Source: Planococcus sp. CP5-4_YE
Lineage (GTDB): Bacteria; Bacillota; Bacilli; Bacillales_A; Planococcaceae
DNA length: 64,000 nt
NCBI RefSeq assembly: GCF_019042655.1
Contig: NZ_JAHPZO010000004.1
Span: forward strand, 124,001 to 188,000
Direction of reading: 5' to 3'
Positions 51,674-60,711 of this stretch are shown here, in pieces. A program made the position numbers and the translations under genes. The notes below the pieces were generated by a model. That model saw nothing but the letters and a program-made list of their open reading frames with translations. It made no database searches and was not told where the DNA came from. The first letter of the stretch is position 1; the number at the start of each line of letters is the position of its first letter.

Positions 51674-51926
51674 GAGGATAACGAGAGTTAGGTTGTGGAG
51701 TTGTTTCGATGCTTGGAATGAAGCTTCGTTTGGTTATTCGCCGCTCTGCTTTAGGTTGGCCTTTAGCCGTAAGCCAGGAAGAGCACCTGTCTTACGGCGT
51801 CGGCTCACCCTGGGCGCTTGGCGGCTTAGTGATTTCATTGAGTCGAGTTTGTTTACATAGATCTGCTTCTTTACTGAGTTGCCGGCTAGTGGGGGAATCG
51901 CTTCCTGTCCTGCATCCGGCATATGT
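51674..51926. repeat. structured intergenic repeat, copy C1
   Basis: First of three tandem units, exact period 253 bp. Hairpin tip at 51766-51798: GCCGTAAG / CTTACGGC and CAGG / CCTG around AAGAGCA. In A and B the matching stems are GCAATAAG / CTTATCGC and CAAG / CTTG. Confidence 0.85.
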
Positions 51927-52179
51927 GAAGATAGCGAGGATCTGCTTGTGGAGTCATTTGGATACTTGGAATGAAGCTTCGTTTGGTTATTCGCCGCTCT
52001 GCTTTAGGTTGGCCTTTAGCCGTAAGCCAGGAAGAGCACCTGTCTTACGGCGTCGGCTCACCCTGGGCGCTTGGCGGCCTAGTGATTTCATTGAGTCGAT
52101 TTTGTTTACATAGATCTGCTTCTTTACTGAGTTGCCGGCTAGTGGGGGAATCGCTTCCTGTCCTGCATCCGGCATATGT
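51927..52179. repeat. structured intergenic repeat, copy C2
   Basis: Nearly identical to C1; tip at 52019-52051. The outer pair is GCCGC / GCGGC. Confidence 0.85.
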
Positions 52180-52413
52180 GAAGATAGCGAGGATCTGCTT
52201 GTGGAGTCATTTGGATACTTGGAATGAAGCTTCGTTTGGTTATTCGCCGCCTGGCTTTGGGTTGGCCTTTAGCCGTAAGCCAGGAAGAGCACCTGTCTTA
52301 CGGCGTCGGCTCACCCTGGGCGCTTGGCGGCTTAGTGATTTCATTGAGTCAAGTTTGTTTACAGAGATCTGCTTCTTTACTGAGTTGCCGGCTAGTGGGG
52401 GAATCGCTTCCTG
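52180..52413. repeat. structured intergenic repeat, copy C3
   Basis: Third unit; tip at 52272-52304, outer arms GCCGCC 52246-52251 / GGCGGC 52326-52331. Ends GGGGGAATCGCTTCCTG. The remaining 130 nt to the LysM gene terminator hold no gene. Confidence 0.85.
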
Positions 52414-52508
52414 GGTGATGTAGTATTTAAAGCGAAAAGCTATCTGGATAGTGAATGCTCTGAGCTATGGTGTAAGCTTCCTTTTCAGATCCATCCCCAT
52501 ATCCACAT

Positions 52509-52541
52509 AAAAAACCCAGCTGATGGATCAGCCGGGTTTAG
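52509..52541 (-). terminator. terminator of the LysM-3D gene
   Basis: Stem AACCCAGCTGAT / ATCAGCCGGGTT with T-run on minus. Confidence 0.9.
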
Positions 52542-52542
52542 C

Positions 52543-53106
52543 TTATTTTAGGATTTTAATTTTTACGTTCTTGCGTCCCCATTTAAGCGCTTGGCTTTGA
52601 GTTGGGATGAAGACGTCGATTTTCTTGCCTTTGATTGCGCCGCCTGTGTCTCCAGCGATTGCGTTGCCGTAGCCTTCCACCCATACTTTAGAACCGAGCG
52701 GAATGACTTTCGGGTCGACCGCGATGACTTTGAGTCCTGGATTCTTTTTCAGGTTGATACCGGTTCTCGTGATCCCTGAGCACCCTTTGCAAGAGGCCGT
52801 ATAAGCTGTCGCCGACACAGTGAATTCTTTCACTACTGTACCTTTGCTGGAAGATGGTGTTGATGGTTTAGAGATAGTTTGTGCTGTTGTTTTTTTCAAT
52901 TTTAGTTTTTGCTTTGGATAAATCAAGTTGGATTTCAATCCGTTCCAGGATTTCAGGTTATTAACAGAGACTTTCGTTTGTTGGGAAATTTTATAAAGCG
53001 TATCACCGCTTTTAACTGTATAAACATTCGATGCTGCAGAAGTCGTAAGTGAAGTGCTGAGTAATAAAAGCAATGCCATTCCTAAAGCCGCCAATAATTT
53101 TTTCAA
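52543..53106 (-). CDS. LysM and 3D domain cell-wall protein
   Basis: A 187-aa secreted protein: signal peptide (1-25, LLSTSLTTSAAS), one LysM domain (about 26-70, YTVKSGDTLYKISQQTKV), Ser/Thr linker, and a 3D domain (about 95-185) with three conserved Asp: VIAVDPKVIPLG, IAGDTGGAIKG and KIDVF. The 3D domain is a lytic-transglycosylase-like fold (MltA/YocH/YuiC). It likely trims peptidoglycan. Start is TTG at 53106 after AAAGGGGATAGG. Single gene. Confidence 0.9.
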   Translation of the reverse strand: MKKLLAALGMALLLLLSTSLTTSAASNVYTVKSGDTLYKISQQTKVSVNNLKSWNGLKSNLIYPKQKLKLKKTTAQTISKPSTPSSSKGTVVKEFTVSATAYTASCKGCSGITRTGINLKKNPGLKVIAVDPKVIPLGSKVWVEGYGNAIAGDTGGAIKGKKIDVFIPTQSQALKWGRKNVKIKILK

Positions 53107-53291
53107 GTTCCTATCCCCTTTGCGTATCGGATAATTGCGCCTTGCGTAAATCGGTTGAAAGCTTTTCAGTAAAAATAAAATAGCACGGCAAGGTTACAAT
53201 CATGTGACAGCATTAGGCATATTTGATTACAATTGCACTTTTTTTCATGACAAAAGAACCCACCCCATTAATATTCTCCACTCAACTATAG

Positions 53292-53335
53292 AAAAAAGGC
53301 CCTTTCCAAAGCTTTCACAGCTCGGAAAAGACCTA
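53292..53335 (-). terminator. terminator of helicase gene
   Basis: Arms AGGTCTTTTCC / GGAAAGGGCCT (with wobble) and TTTTTT on minus. Confidence 0.75.
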
Positions 53336-53338
53336 AGT

Positions 53339-54784
53339 TTATTTTTTTGCTTTATGAACTTTCAAAGTTTTGCCTTTGACGGTTTTGTCTTTCATCGCCT
53401 TTAAGACGTGCAGTCCTTTGCCGTTCAATATATCGATATATGTGACAGTGTCCTGAATCTTAATGATGCCGATATCTTCCGCCGTGACGCCCGGGATGCT
53501 GGTCAGCGTCCCGACAAAATCGACAGCGCGGAGTTTTTTCTTTTTGCCTCCGTTGAAATAGAGCTTCATGATGTCTTGGTTGAGGGCAGCAGCTTTGTGT
53601 TTTTTCGGCTTTTGGCGGCTCTCGATCTTGTCTTCGAACGCCGGTTTTGCCAAAGCGACCTGCTCTCTCGACGGCCGTTCAGTACGCGTGATTTCAAAAC
53701 CTAAATAGTCTTCCGTTTCTTTCAGGAATTTATCCTCGAATGGCGTGACGAATGAAATGGCTTTGCCGCTCTTGCCAGCACGCCCTGTGCGTCCTGCGCG
53801 GTGGACGTAGCTTTCCTTCTCGAGCGGAAAATCGTAGTTGATGACATGGGTGATGCCATCGATATCAATTCCGCGCGCAGCGACATCCGTCGCGACCAAA
53901 TAACGAAACTCGCCGCGTCGGAAATCATCCATGACGCCGAAACGATCTTCCTGGGTCATGCCTCCGTGCAATTGGTCGCTTGTATAGAACAGGCGTTCAA
54001 GCCCTTCCGACACAGCATCGACCTGGTCTTTCGTGCGGCAGAAAATGATGCAGCTATCCGGATTCTCCACTACGGTGACGTCGCGCAGCAACTGGAATTT
54101 ATCCTGTTCTTTCACGATAACAAGTGAATGTTCGATCCGTTCTTCCAAAGTATCAGCTGCTTGGATTCCGATATAGCGCGGGGAGCGCATGAAATCACGC
54201 TGCAGTTTCTCCAGATGCTGGGGGAATGTCGCCGAAAACAGCATCGTCGTCCGTTCTTTCGGAAGCTGCTTGATGATTGATTCCACTTGTTCGATAAAGC
54301 CCATATTGAGCATTTCATCAGCTTCATCGAGCACCAGATATTCGATTTTCTCAAGCTTCAACGTGCCTTTTTCAATATGGTCGAGCACACGCCCCGGCGT
54401 ACCGACGACGATATGGCATTTTTGCTTCAATTCTTCCTTTTGATACGCAAAAGGATGCTTGCCGTAGATCGCTGCCGCTTTGATACGCTTGAAGCGGCCG
54501 ATATGGGTGATGTCTTCTTTCACTTGGTCGGCAAGTTCACGTGTCGGGGTCAAGACCAGCGCTTGCGGCTTGTTTTCGTCCCAGTCGACAAGTTCACAGA
54601 GCGGAATGCCGAATGCGGCTGTCTTGCCGCTGCCGGTTTGCGATTTGACGGTCAAGTCGTGTTGTTCAAGAGCAGCTGGGATGACTTGCTGCTGTACTTC
54701 GGTCGGCTGTTGGTACCCCAGGCCTTCCAACGCTTTTACGATCGGCTCGCTGATGCCGTAATCTTTAAATTGGTTCGTGTTCAT
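53339..54784 (-). CDS. dbpA: DEAD-box RNA helicase DbpA/YxiN-like
   Basis: A 481-aa helicase: Q motif [13 protein letters not shown], motif [11 protein letters not shown]-like ([12 protein letters not shown]), Ia [15 protein letters not shown] (VLDEADEML), [28 protein letters not shown] and [15 protein letters not shown]. The C-terminal 75 residues (from about 400) resemble the DbpA RNA-binding domain that recognises 23S rRNA hairpin 92. It would assist large-subunit assembly. ATG at 54784 follows AGAAGGAG. Confidence 0.93.
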   Translation of the reverse strand: MNTNQFKDYGISEPIVKALEGLGYQQPTEVQQQVIPAALEQHDLTVKSQTGSGKTAAFGIPLCELVDWDENKPQALVLTPTRELADQVKEDITHIGRFKRIKAAAIYGKHPFAYQKEELKQKCHIVVGTPGRVLDHIEKGTLKLEKIEYLVLDEADEMLNMGFIEQVESIIKQLPKERTTMLFSATFPQHLEKLQRDFMRSPRYIGIQAADTLEERIEHSLVIVKEQDKFQLLRDVTVVENPDSCIIFCRTKDQVDAVSEGLERLFYTSDQLHGGMTQEDRFGVMDDFRRGEFRYLVATDVAARGIDIDGITHVINYDFPLEKESYVHRAGRTGRAGKSGKAISFVTPFEDKFLKETEDYLGFEITRTERPSREQVALAKPAFEDKIESRQKPKKHKAAALNQDIMKLYFNGGKKKKLRAVDFVGTLTSIPGVTAEDIGIIKIQDTVTYIDILNGKGLHVLKAMKDKTVKGKTLKVHKAKK

Positions 54785-54866
54785 AAGTTCTCCTTCTCCG
54801 TTCATCTGTCTTATCTCTACATTATGGCACGGATCGGGCAGTTTTGCAGTTGAGCGATTATTGGCA

Positions 54867-56738
54867 TTATTGGTCGAGTAAGCTGACGGAGACTTTCACA
54901 TCGAGCGACTGGCTGCCGCCTCTGTAGACGCCTTGAACCGGGCTGACATCGTTGTAATCGCGGCCGACGCCGACACGGATATGGTTTTCCAGCGCTTCGA
55001 CATTATTGGTCGGATCGAGCCCGACCCAGCCAATGCCGGGCACCATGAATTCCACCCATGCATGGCTTGCCGCGTCGCCGACAAGTGCCGAATCTTCCCC
55101 TACGTATAAATAGCCGCTGACGTAACGCGCCGGGATATTCTTGCTGCGCAAGATGCCGAGCATGACGTGCGTAATGTCCTGGCAAACGCCCTTTTTCAAA
55201 CCGAAAGATTCGCTCGCTTTGGTCGTAACCGTGGTTGACTCGCCGTCATATGTGAAGTGGTCAAAGACATATTCCGTCACATCAATAGCGTATTGCACCG
55301 GGTTAGTCATCGCCCCAAGCTCGCGGTCGACCAGTTCCATCTGCTCCGGAGTGATGTACGTATAAGCCGTATTGCTCAGATAAGCCATATAATGCTCGGT
55401 GAATAATTGCGAATGGAAAATAATATTCATTTCCGGCGAATAATCGATGCGGTGAATGAACGGGCTTTTCTGGATGCTGACGATTGATGTCGATTTCACT
55501 TCCAGGTGCTGGTGATGTTCAGCAATGAAAAACGTCTCGACGTTATTGCCAAAAATATCAACATGTTCTTTCGTTAATGTCGCGGGCGTAATATCCGCGC
55601 GGTAAGACAGAAGGCGCTGGCATTCATCCGTTCTTGGTTTCAGGCGGATGGTGTTCATGCTTTGGTCGACAATTGTTTCATAATCAAAAATATTGGTATG
55701 CTCGATTTTGTATTTCATAGAAGTTATTCCTTTCATATCCATCCCTTGGGATTGGAACGCCATCGCTGTTTCCGCTTCGGGATCGGTCAAATAATAAGTG
55801 CTGGAGAAAATCCGGCTGATTTCGTTGCAGCCATCCTGGAAACGGTTCAAAAAATGCATCAATTCATCCGAATCCAACGATTCGATATCCGTCTCACTGA
55901 AGGAAGTCCGGACTTCATCGAGTTTGGCATATAACTCCCATGAATAATGCGAAACTTTGCCTTCTTCAAGTTCTTCAACCGCAGCCCGTACATGGTCAAG
56001 GCAATAGCGGATCGACCTCGGAAAGGTTTTGTCCGAGATCAAAAAGCTCAATACTTTCTTCGGCTCCATGCGTGGCGGATTGCTCTTCAAGTACGCGTTG
56101 TAGCCGTTCGTCATCCTGAGAGCCGCCAGCCAGAAATAATAATCATCTGTCTTTTCTTTTCTGACGCGTTCACGCGTCCGCTCGCAGACGACATTCAAAA
56201 TGCGTGCCGTCTTTTCTGCCCGCTCGAGCCATTTGGCGATTTTAATCATTTGATACGCCACACCCCTGGACATCGAAGACTCGACAATTCCCTGGGAAAT
56301 AAGTGAAGTCGTTTTGATGTTTTCAAGGAATGACCTCATGTCACGGACTGAACTGTTTTTCAAATCCATTTCATTAAGCGCCAAATATGAACGGTTCCAG
56401 GTTTCCCAATAATCATCCGGGATATGGTCGCGGCTGATGCGGGCATTTTCACGAACGACCATGGCGCAGCTGGCGACTGAATTGGAATTTTCCTGCGCCA
56501 TCGCCAAATATTGCACCAGCTCCGATTCTTCATACGTTGGATTGGCTTTGATCCGCCGCATCGTCTCCGTCGAATCACAAATCTCAAAAATCAGCCGCCA
56601 ATCCGAATCGCGTACCAACTCTTCATCGGCCGCTTCGATCATCTGAAGCAATTGTACGTCGAGGATGCGCGCATTGTTCTCCGCCCGCTCGACATTCCGG
56701 GACATCCAATACAATGAATTTGCAACACGGCTTAACAT
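54867..56738 (-). CDS. alpha-E / transglutaminase fusion protein
   Basis: A 623-aa fusion. Residues 1-340 are an alpha-E (DUF403) domain: [28 protein letters not shown] and [15 protein letters not shown]. Residues 341-623 are a bacterial transglutaminase (N-terminal domain [14 protein letters not shown]; core with Cys in [13 protein letters not shown], His in [11 protein letters not shown] and Asp in GLDPTNN). Elsewhere these are separate proteins. An ATG at 55718 (residue 341), preceded by AAAGGAATAACTTCT, could still give the free 283-aa transglutaminase. It follows the CP-ATP-grasp gene with TAAATG spacing. The trio probably makes an unknown amide- or peptide-linked product. Confidence 0.85.
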   Translation of the reverse strand: MLSRVANSLYWMSRNVERAENNARILDVQLLQMIEAADEELVRDSDWRLIFEICDSTETMRRIKANPTYEESELVQYLAMAQENSNSVASCAMVVRENARISRDHIPDDYWETWNRSYLALNEMDLKNSSVRDMRSFLENIKTTSLISQGIVESSMSRGVAYQMIKIAKWLERAEKTARILNVVCERTRERVRKEKTDDYYFWLAALRMTNGYNAYLKSNPPRMEPKKVLSFLISDKTFPRSIRYCLDHVRAAVEELEEGKVSHYSWELYAKLDEVRTSFSETDIESLDSDELMHFLNRFQDGCNEISRIFSSTYYLTDPEAETAMAFQSQGMDMKGITSMKYKIEHTNIFDYETIVDQSMNTIRLKPRTDECQRLLSYRADITPATLTKEHVDIFGNNVETFFIAEHHQHLEVKSTSIVSIQKSPFIHRIDYSPEMNIIFHSQLFTEHYMAYLSNTAYTYITPEQMELVDRELGAMTNPVQYAIDVTEYVFDHFTYDGESTTVTTKASESFGLKKGVCQDITHVMLGILRSKNIPARYVSGYLYVGEDSALVGDAASHAWVEFMVPGIGWVGLDPTNNVEALENHIRVGVGRDYNDVSPVQGVYRGGSQSLDVKVSVSLLDQ

Positions 56739-58196
56739 TTACGCATCCTCCCCTTCTTCTTTCTTTTTGAATACCCACGTGTCTTTTCCGCCGCCGCCTT
56801 GAGAAGAGTTGACAACAAGCGAACCTTCTTTTAGCGCAACGCGGGATAATCCGCCAGGCAATACGTGGGTCGTTTCGCCTCTCATGACGAATACCCTCAA
56901 ATCCACGTGGCACGGGTAGAACTTGTCTCCTTGATAAGCGGGTGCGCGGGACAGCTTGATTGTCGGCTGCGCTATATACTGATGAGGCGTTTCGATGATT
57001 TTCTCCCTGAACTTTTCGATCAGCTCCTTCGATGCGTGTGGGCCGACGAGCATATCATACCCGCCGGATGCCCCTACGTTTTTAACGACGAGCTCTTCAA
57101 GATGCTCGAGTACCCATTCCCGATCTTCGGGCTTATCAAGCAAATACGTTTTCACATTGTCGATGATCGGTTCTTCGTCCAAATAATAGCGGATCATCTC
57201 CGGCACATATGCATAGATCGCTTTGTCATCTGCGACGCCGTTTCCGACCGCATTCAAAATCGCGACATTGCCTTTTTGGTAAGCTTCCATCACACCCCTG
57301 ACCCCGAGTGCAGAATCTGAACGGAATGCTTCAGGATCCAAGAAATCATCATCGATTCGGCGGTAAATGATATCGACGCGCTTCAGCCCACGGATCGATT
57401 TCATATAGACGATATTATTTCGGACGACCAAATCACGGCCTTCGACTAAATCCATTCCCATCTGCTGGGCCAGGAAAACGTGATCGTAATAAGCCGAGTT
57501 GTACATGCCGGGAGTCAATAGCACCGCAAACGGTTTGTCTTTTCTCCCTTTTGGGGCATGGTCCAAAATCGAATCATGCAGGAAGCTCATTTGATGCTCG
57601 AGCGTCCTCACCGAATGATTGACGAAAAACTCAGGGTACACTTGCCGCATAACATAGCGATTCTGGTAGACATAAGACAATCCTGACGGGTTGCGCAAAT
57701 TGTCTTCAAGTACATGGTATTTGCCATTTTCGTCACGGATTAAGTCGATTCCCGCCAGGAAGATATGATTGCTGAGCGGGATATCGACGCCTTTCATTTG
57801 TTTTTCGTAATAATAAGGATTGTCTTCGACCAAATGCCGGGGCACAATCCCTGCTTCAATAATATTTTGGTCGTGATAGACATCATCCAAAAAACGATTC
57901 AGTGCCTCTGCACGCTGCGTCATTCCTTTTTCGACGATCTCCCATTCTTCCGGCGGGATGATGATCGGCACAAAGTCGAACGGCATTGTCCGCTCAGTCC
58001 CTACATTATTATGGTAGACAGTGAAAGTGATGCCTTGGCGGAGAAACGCTAACTGTGCTGTTTCGTGTTTTTCCTTTAATTCATCTTCTGAAAATCGCTT
58101 GATCGCTTCATGGAAAGTCTTGTAGTGGGCTTTCGGTTTTCCATCGGGCATAAACATCTCATCAAAAAATGGACTGGTTTTATAATCGTTAAACAC
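56739..58196 (-). CDS. circularly permuted ATP-grasp protein (DUF404/407)
   Basis: A 485-aa CP-ATP-grasp enzyme: FTVYHNNVGTERTMPFDFVP, GVDIPLSNHIFLAGIDLIRDENGKYHVLEDNLRNPSGLSYV and NVGASGGYDMLVGP. It should form an ATP-activated peptide or amide bond. The family is a standard partner of alpha-E and transglutaminase genes. Start is GTG at 58196 (AGAGGGGGTTCGG upstream). First gene of the two-gene operon. Confidence 0.9.
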   Translation of the reverse strand: MFNDYKTSPFFDEMFMPDGKPKAHYKTFHEAIKRFSEDELKEKHETAQLAFLRQGITFTVYHNNVGTERTMPFDFVPIIIPPEEWEIVEKGMTQRAEALNRFLDDVYHDQNIIEAGIVPRHLVEDNPYYYEKQMKGVDIPLSNHIFLAGIDLIRDENGKYHVLEDNLRNPSGLSYVYQNRYVMRQVYPEFFVNHSVRTLEHQMSFLHDSILDHAPKGRKDKPFAVLLTPGMYNSAYYDHVFLAQQMGMDLVEGRDLVVRNNIVYMKSIRGLKRVDIIYRRIDDDFLDPEAFRSDSALGVRGVMEAYQKGNVAILNAVGNGVADDKAIYAYVPEMIRYYLDEEPIIDNVKTYLLDKPEDREWVLEHLEELVVKNVGASGGYDMLVGPHASKELIEKFREKIIETPHQYIAQPTIKLSRAPAYQGDKFYPCHVDLRVFVMRGETTHVLPGGLSRVALKEGSLVVNSSQGGGGKDTWVFKKKEEGEDA

Positions 58197-58336
58197 GTGG
58201 CCGAACCCCCTCTGTTAGAATACCGCCAGTAACTTCCGCTGATTTTTAAAAGATGTGAATTTTCTGTCTACTGGAGGGAAAGAAAAAGCCATGCCCATGC
58301 TCGGCATAGCTGTTCTTTGTTCTATTATAACCGAAG

Positions 58337-58879
58337 TTATTTTTTTGTTGTGTCATCGTTTAAAGATTTGTCAGAAGATGAACCAGTTTCCGGATTCTTT
58401 TTCAATGAATCCGTATAGTCGGTGCTGCCGCCGAATGCGCCGCCGCTCGGCTTGTCCGACTCTGTAGAGGAGCCAGTAGAAGAGAACGAGCCGTTGTTCG
58501 ACGAAGATGTCGTTTTGCCCGTCGCAGAATCCGATCCTTTTGTTTCCCCGACTTCATCTTGGACAGTCTTATTCGCTTGGTCGAGCGCGTCTTTTTCCTT
58601 ATCCATCATTTGCTGTTGCTTCTCGATGGTCGTCTTGACTGTATCGACTGCTTTGTTGATATGGGGCTTTACTTTATCGACCATGCCTCCCGATTGTTCG
58701 TTGAAGCGGTCCAAATTCTTCTTGATGTTTTCTTTCATGTCGGCTTTATTCGTTGAAGAGCTGCCGGTACTTTGCGTGCTGCCAGTTTCTGATTTTTTCT
58801 GTGTCATTGCTGCCCCGATTGCTGCTCCTACACCAAGCAATACAAGTTTGCTGAAAAATCCACCTGATTTTCTTGCCAT
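58337..58879 (-). CDS. YtxH-like protein
   Basis: A 180-aa protein with an N-terminal hydrophobic helix (GGFFSKLVLLGVGAAIGAAMTQ), then low-complexity Ser/Thr/Gly/Lys. The GGFFSKLVLLGVGAAIGA start is characteristic of YtxH-type general-stress proteins. The middle (MKENIKKNLDRFNEQSGGMVDKVKPH) is a helical coiled region. Probably envelope-associated; function unknown. AGAAGGAGG precedes ATG. Confidence 0.72.
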   Translation of the reverse strand: MARKSGGFFSKLVLLGVGAAIGAAMTQKKSETGSTQSTGSSSTNKADMKENIKKNLDRFNEQSGGMVDKVKPHINKAVDTVKTTIEKQQQMMDKEKDALDQANKTVQDEVGETKGSDSATGKTTSSSNNGSFSSTGSSTESDKPSGGAFGGSTDYTDSLKKNPETGSSSDKSLNDDTTKK

Positions 58880-58961
58880 TTTATGACCTCCTTCTCAAAT
58901 TTTATAAATCTTAGTGTAGTAAGTATAGACGGAATTGCCTATTTTCAAACATCGCTTCCCT

Positions 58962-59000
58962 AAAAAGGAAAAGGACACTCTTGTGGAAGAGCGTCCTTTA
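58962..59000 (-). terminator. terminator of cupin-HD-GYP gene
   Basis: Arms AAAGGACGCTCTT / AAGAGTGTCCTTT (one mismatch) on minus, with T-run. Confidence 0.82.
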
Positions 59001-59912
59001 CGGTGTATCTGTTAATTTTCCTTCTTCTAACAATACTTGCTTAAATGCTTTTACAACTTCTTCATCATATTGTATACCGATCAATCGCTCGATCTCGTCC
59101 ATCGCATAACCGGCCGTGAACGCAGAACGATAAGCGCGGTCTTCTGTCATCGCATCAAAAGTATCGCAGACGCCAATGATTTTCGCCTCAATCAGGATCT
59201 CGTCGCCTTTCAAGCCGAATGGATATCCGCGCCCATTCAACCGTTCATGGTGCTGCTCCACAATATCGGCAATATCTTTATAAGGGGTGTCGCGAATCAT
59301 ATCTGCCCCATCCCCTGGATGTTTTTTCACTAGATCAAACTCTTCATCCGTCAATTTGGAAGGTTTTTTCAGTACTTCTTCAGGAATATTGATTTTGCCG
59401 ATATCGTGGAGGATGGATGCTAAAAATAAAGATTCCATATGCTCTCTGGTTAACTTTAGCTTCGCAGCTGTTTTAACAGCATAGTTAGCTACTCGAGCGC
59501 TGTGATTAAAAGTATAACGATCCTTTTGCTCAACTTTTTCACCAATTTTTCTTAACTCTTCGATAATTTTGCTCAAGTAATGAAAGACAGGAACCGTCGA
59601 TACTGAGAAAAGCGTCACCGTTTCTGTAACTCCGAAAGAAACAGGCACTTCTAATTCATTGCATGAAAAGAACCTACCTTTTCCTAATGTAATGATATCT
59701 CCTTCGACTTCCGCCTGAATCTCTCCATCCAATATGTAATAAAATTCATAAGCATCAGCAACTTCACTTGGAAAAAGGATAAAACTATTATCTTTTAAAA
59801 TTGTTTGTTTGAGGAGTTCTAACCCACCCCCTCGTCCTAATAAAGACAGGGTTGTGGTATCATTTTCAATCTTTTCCAGATAGTTCCCATTCAATATATC
59901 CAAGCCTCTCAC
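58998..59912 (-). CDS. cupin-HD-GYP phosphodiesterase-like protein
   Basis: A 304-aa protein. Residues about 20-115 form a cupin/cyclic-nucleotide-binding-like beta barrel (FYYILDGEIQAEVEGDIITLGKGRFFSC). Residues about 150-300 are an HD-GYP: HSARVANYAVKTA, HDIGKINIPEEVLKKPSKLT, HPGDGADMI, EQHHERLNGRGYPFGLKGDEI and GVCDTFDAMTEDRAYR. HD-GYP enzymes cleave c-di-GMP. The input is a small-molecule or cyclic-nucleotide-like cupin rather than a response-regulator receiver. GTG at 59912 follows AAGGGA; longer starts lack a site. Single gene. Confidence 0.83.
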   Translation of the reverse strand: MRGLDILNGNYLEKIENDTTTLSLLGRGGGLELLKQTILKDNSFILFPSEVADAYEFYYILDGEIQAEVEGDIITLGKGRFFSCNELEVPVSFGVTETVTLFSVSTVPVFHYLSKIIEELRKIGEKVEQKDRYTFNHSARVANYAVKTAAKLKLTREHMESLFLASILHDIGKINIPEEVLKKPSKLTDEEFDLVKKHPGDGADMIRDTPYKDIADIVEQHHERLNGRGYPFGLKGDEILIEAKIIGVCDTFDAMTEDRAYRSAFTAGYAMDEIERLIGIQYDEEVVKAFKQVLLEEGKLTDTP

Positions 59913-59998
59913 ACATTCACTTCCCTTATATAAAAAAAATGAGAGCAAAGTTACCTCTACTCTCATACTACTCTTTTTGTAGGTTATCTACAATATTC

Positions 59999-60469
59999 TT
60001 ACCAAGAAACTACTACGATCGGGTCGATTTTAGCAGTTTTGTCTGCGAAATCTTCTTGAACTAGGACGATGTCTGCGACGATTCCTGAAGCTGTGGCACG
60101 TTCAATTCCTTCCAATGTAATTTCTTCAGCTTTTTTCTGCAAAGCTTTAATCAATTGCGCGATTTCTTCTTCGTAATTAGCTGTAAGTTCAGCTTGTTTC
60201 GCTTCATCTTCTTCAGAAGCTAATTGATTGATATATTTTTCGTGCAACTCTGCGGCTTTTTCTTGTTCTTTCACGATTTCAGCTTCAATTTTTGCATTTA
60301 CGCCGTTGATGTCTTTGATAGCTGCCTGCACTTCCGCACTCATGCCTTCCTCGATTTCATAGTACGGAACTTCCGATACTACGAGTAATTCTTCTGCAAA
60401 AGCTCCTGTACCTAACGATAAAATCATTAAAAATGAAAAAGCGACAGCTGCAATACTTTTCTTAAACAT
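59999..60469 (-). CDS. secreted coiled-coil hypothetical protein
   Basis: A 156-aa exported protein: signal peptide (residues 1-25, ending GAFA), then a Glu/Lys/Ala-rich coiled coil (about 45-130), with a final strand-like segment IVADIVLVQED and DPIVVVSW. AGGAGGAAATGTA precedes ATG at 60469. The family is not recognised; it may be a cell-surface or stress protein. Monocistronic. Confidence 0.7.
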   Translation of the reverse strand: MFKKSIAAVAFSFLMILSLGTGAFAEELLVVSEVPYYEIEEGMSAEVQAAIKDINGVNAKIEAEIVKEQEKAAELHEKYINQLASEEDEAKQAELTANYEEEIAQLIKALQKKAEEITLEGIERATASGIVADIVLVQEDFADKTAKIDPIVVVSW

Positions 60470-60661
60470 TACATTTCCTCCTGACATTTAGTTAAATTCG
60501 TAGGTTATGAATTCCTGCTGCGACTATATGCGAGGTTAACTATAGTCCTACAATGACTAGTATATATAAACCAGGACTTTGGCACAATACGAATGTAAAA
60601 ATTAACAAAAAATAAATATTTGTATTTTCTGAAAAGATAATGAATATCTTTTTTCTTTCGT

Positions 60662-60701
60662 GAAAAAGAGCCCGCCACTATAAAGTGCGAACTCTTTTTA
60701 T
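60662..60701 (-). terminator. terminator of gltBD
   Basis: Arms AAAAAGAGTTCGCACT / AGTGGCGGGCTCTTTTT (with mismatches) on minus. Confidence 0.65.
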
Positions 60702-60711
60702 TGATATTCAG

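Noticed and set aside
51674-52413. CRISPR array
   Set aside because: Period 253 bp with whole-unit identity, no short repeats with unique spacers, no cas genes.
51709-52423. Small ORFs inside the tandem repeat units (for example 51734-51922, minus, and 51971-52423, plus)
   Set aside because: Both strands and several frames stay open only because the unit lacks stops; no ribosome sites; compensatory changes follow RNA pairing rather than codon structure.
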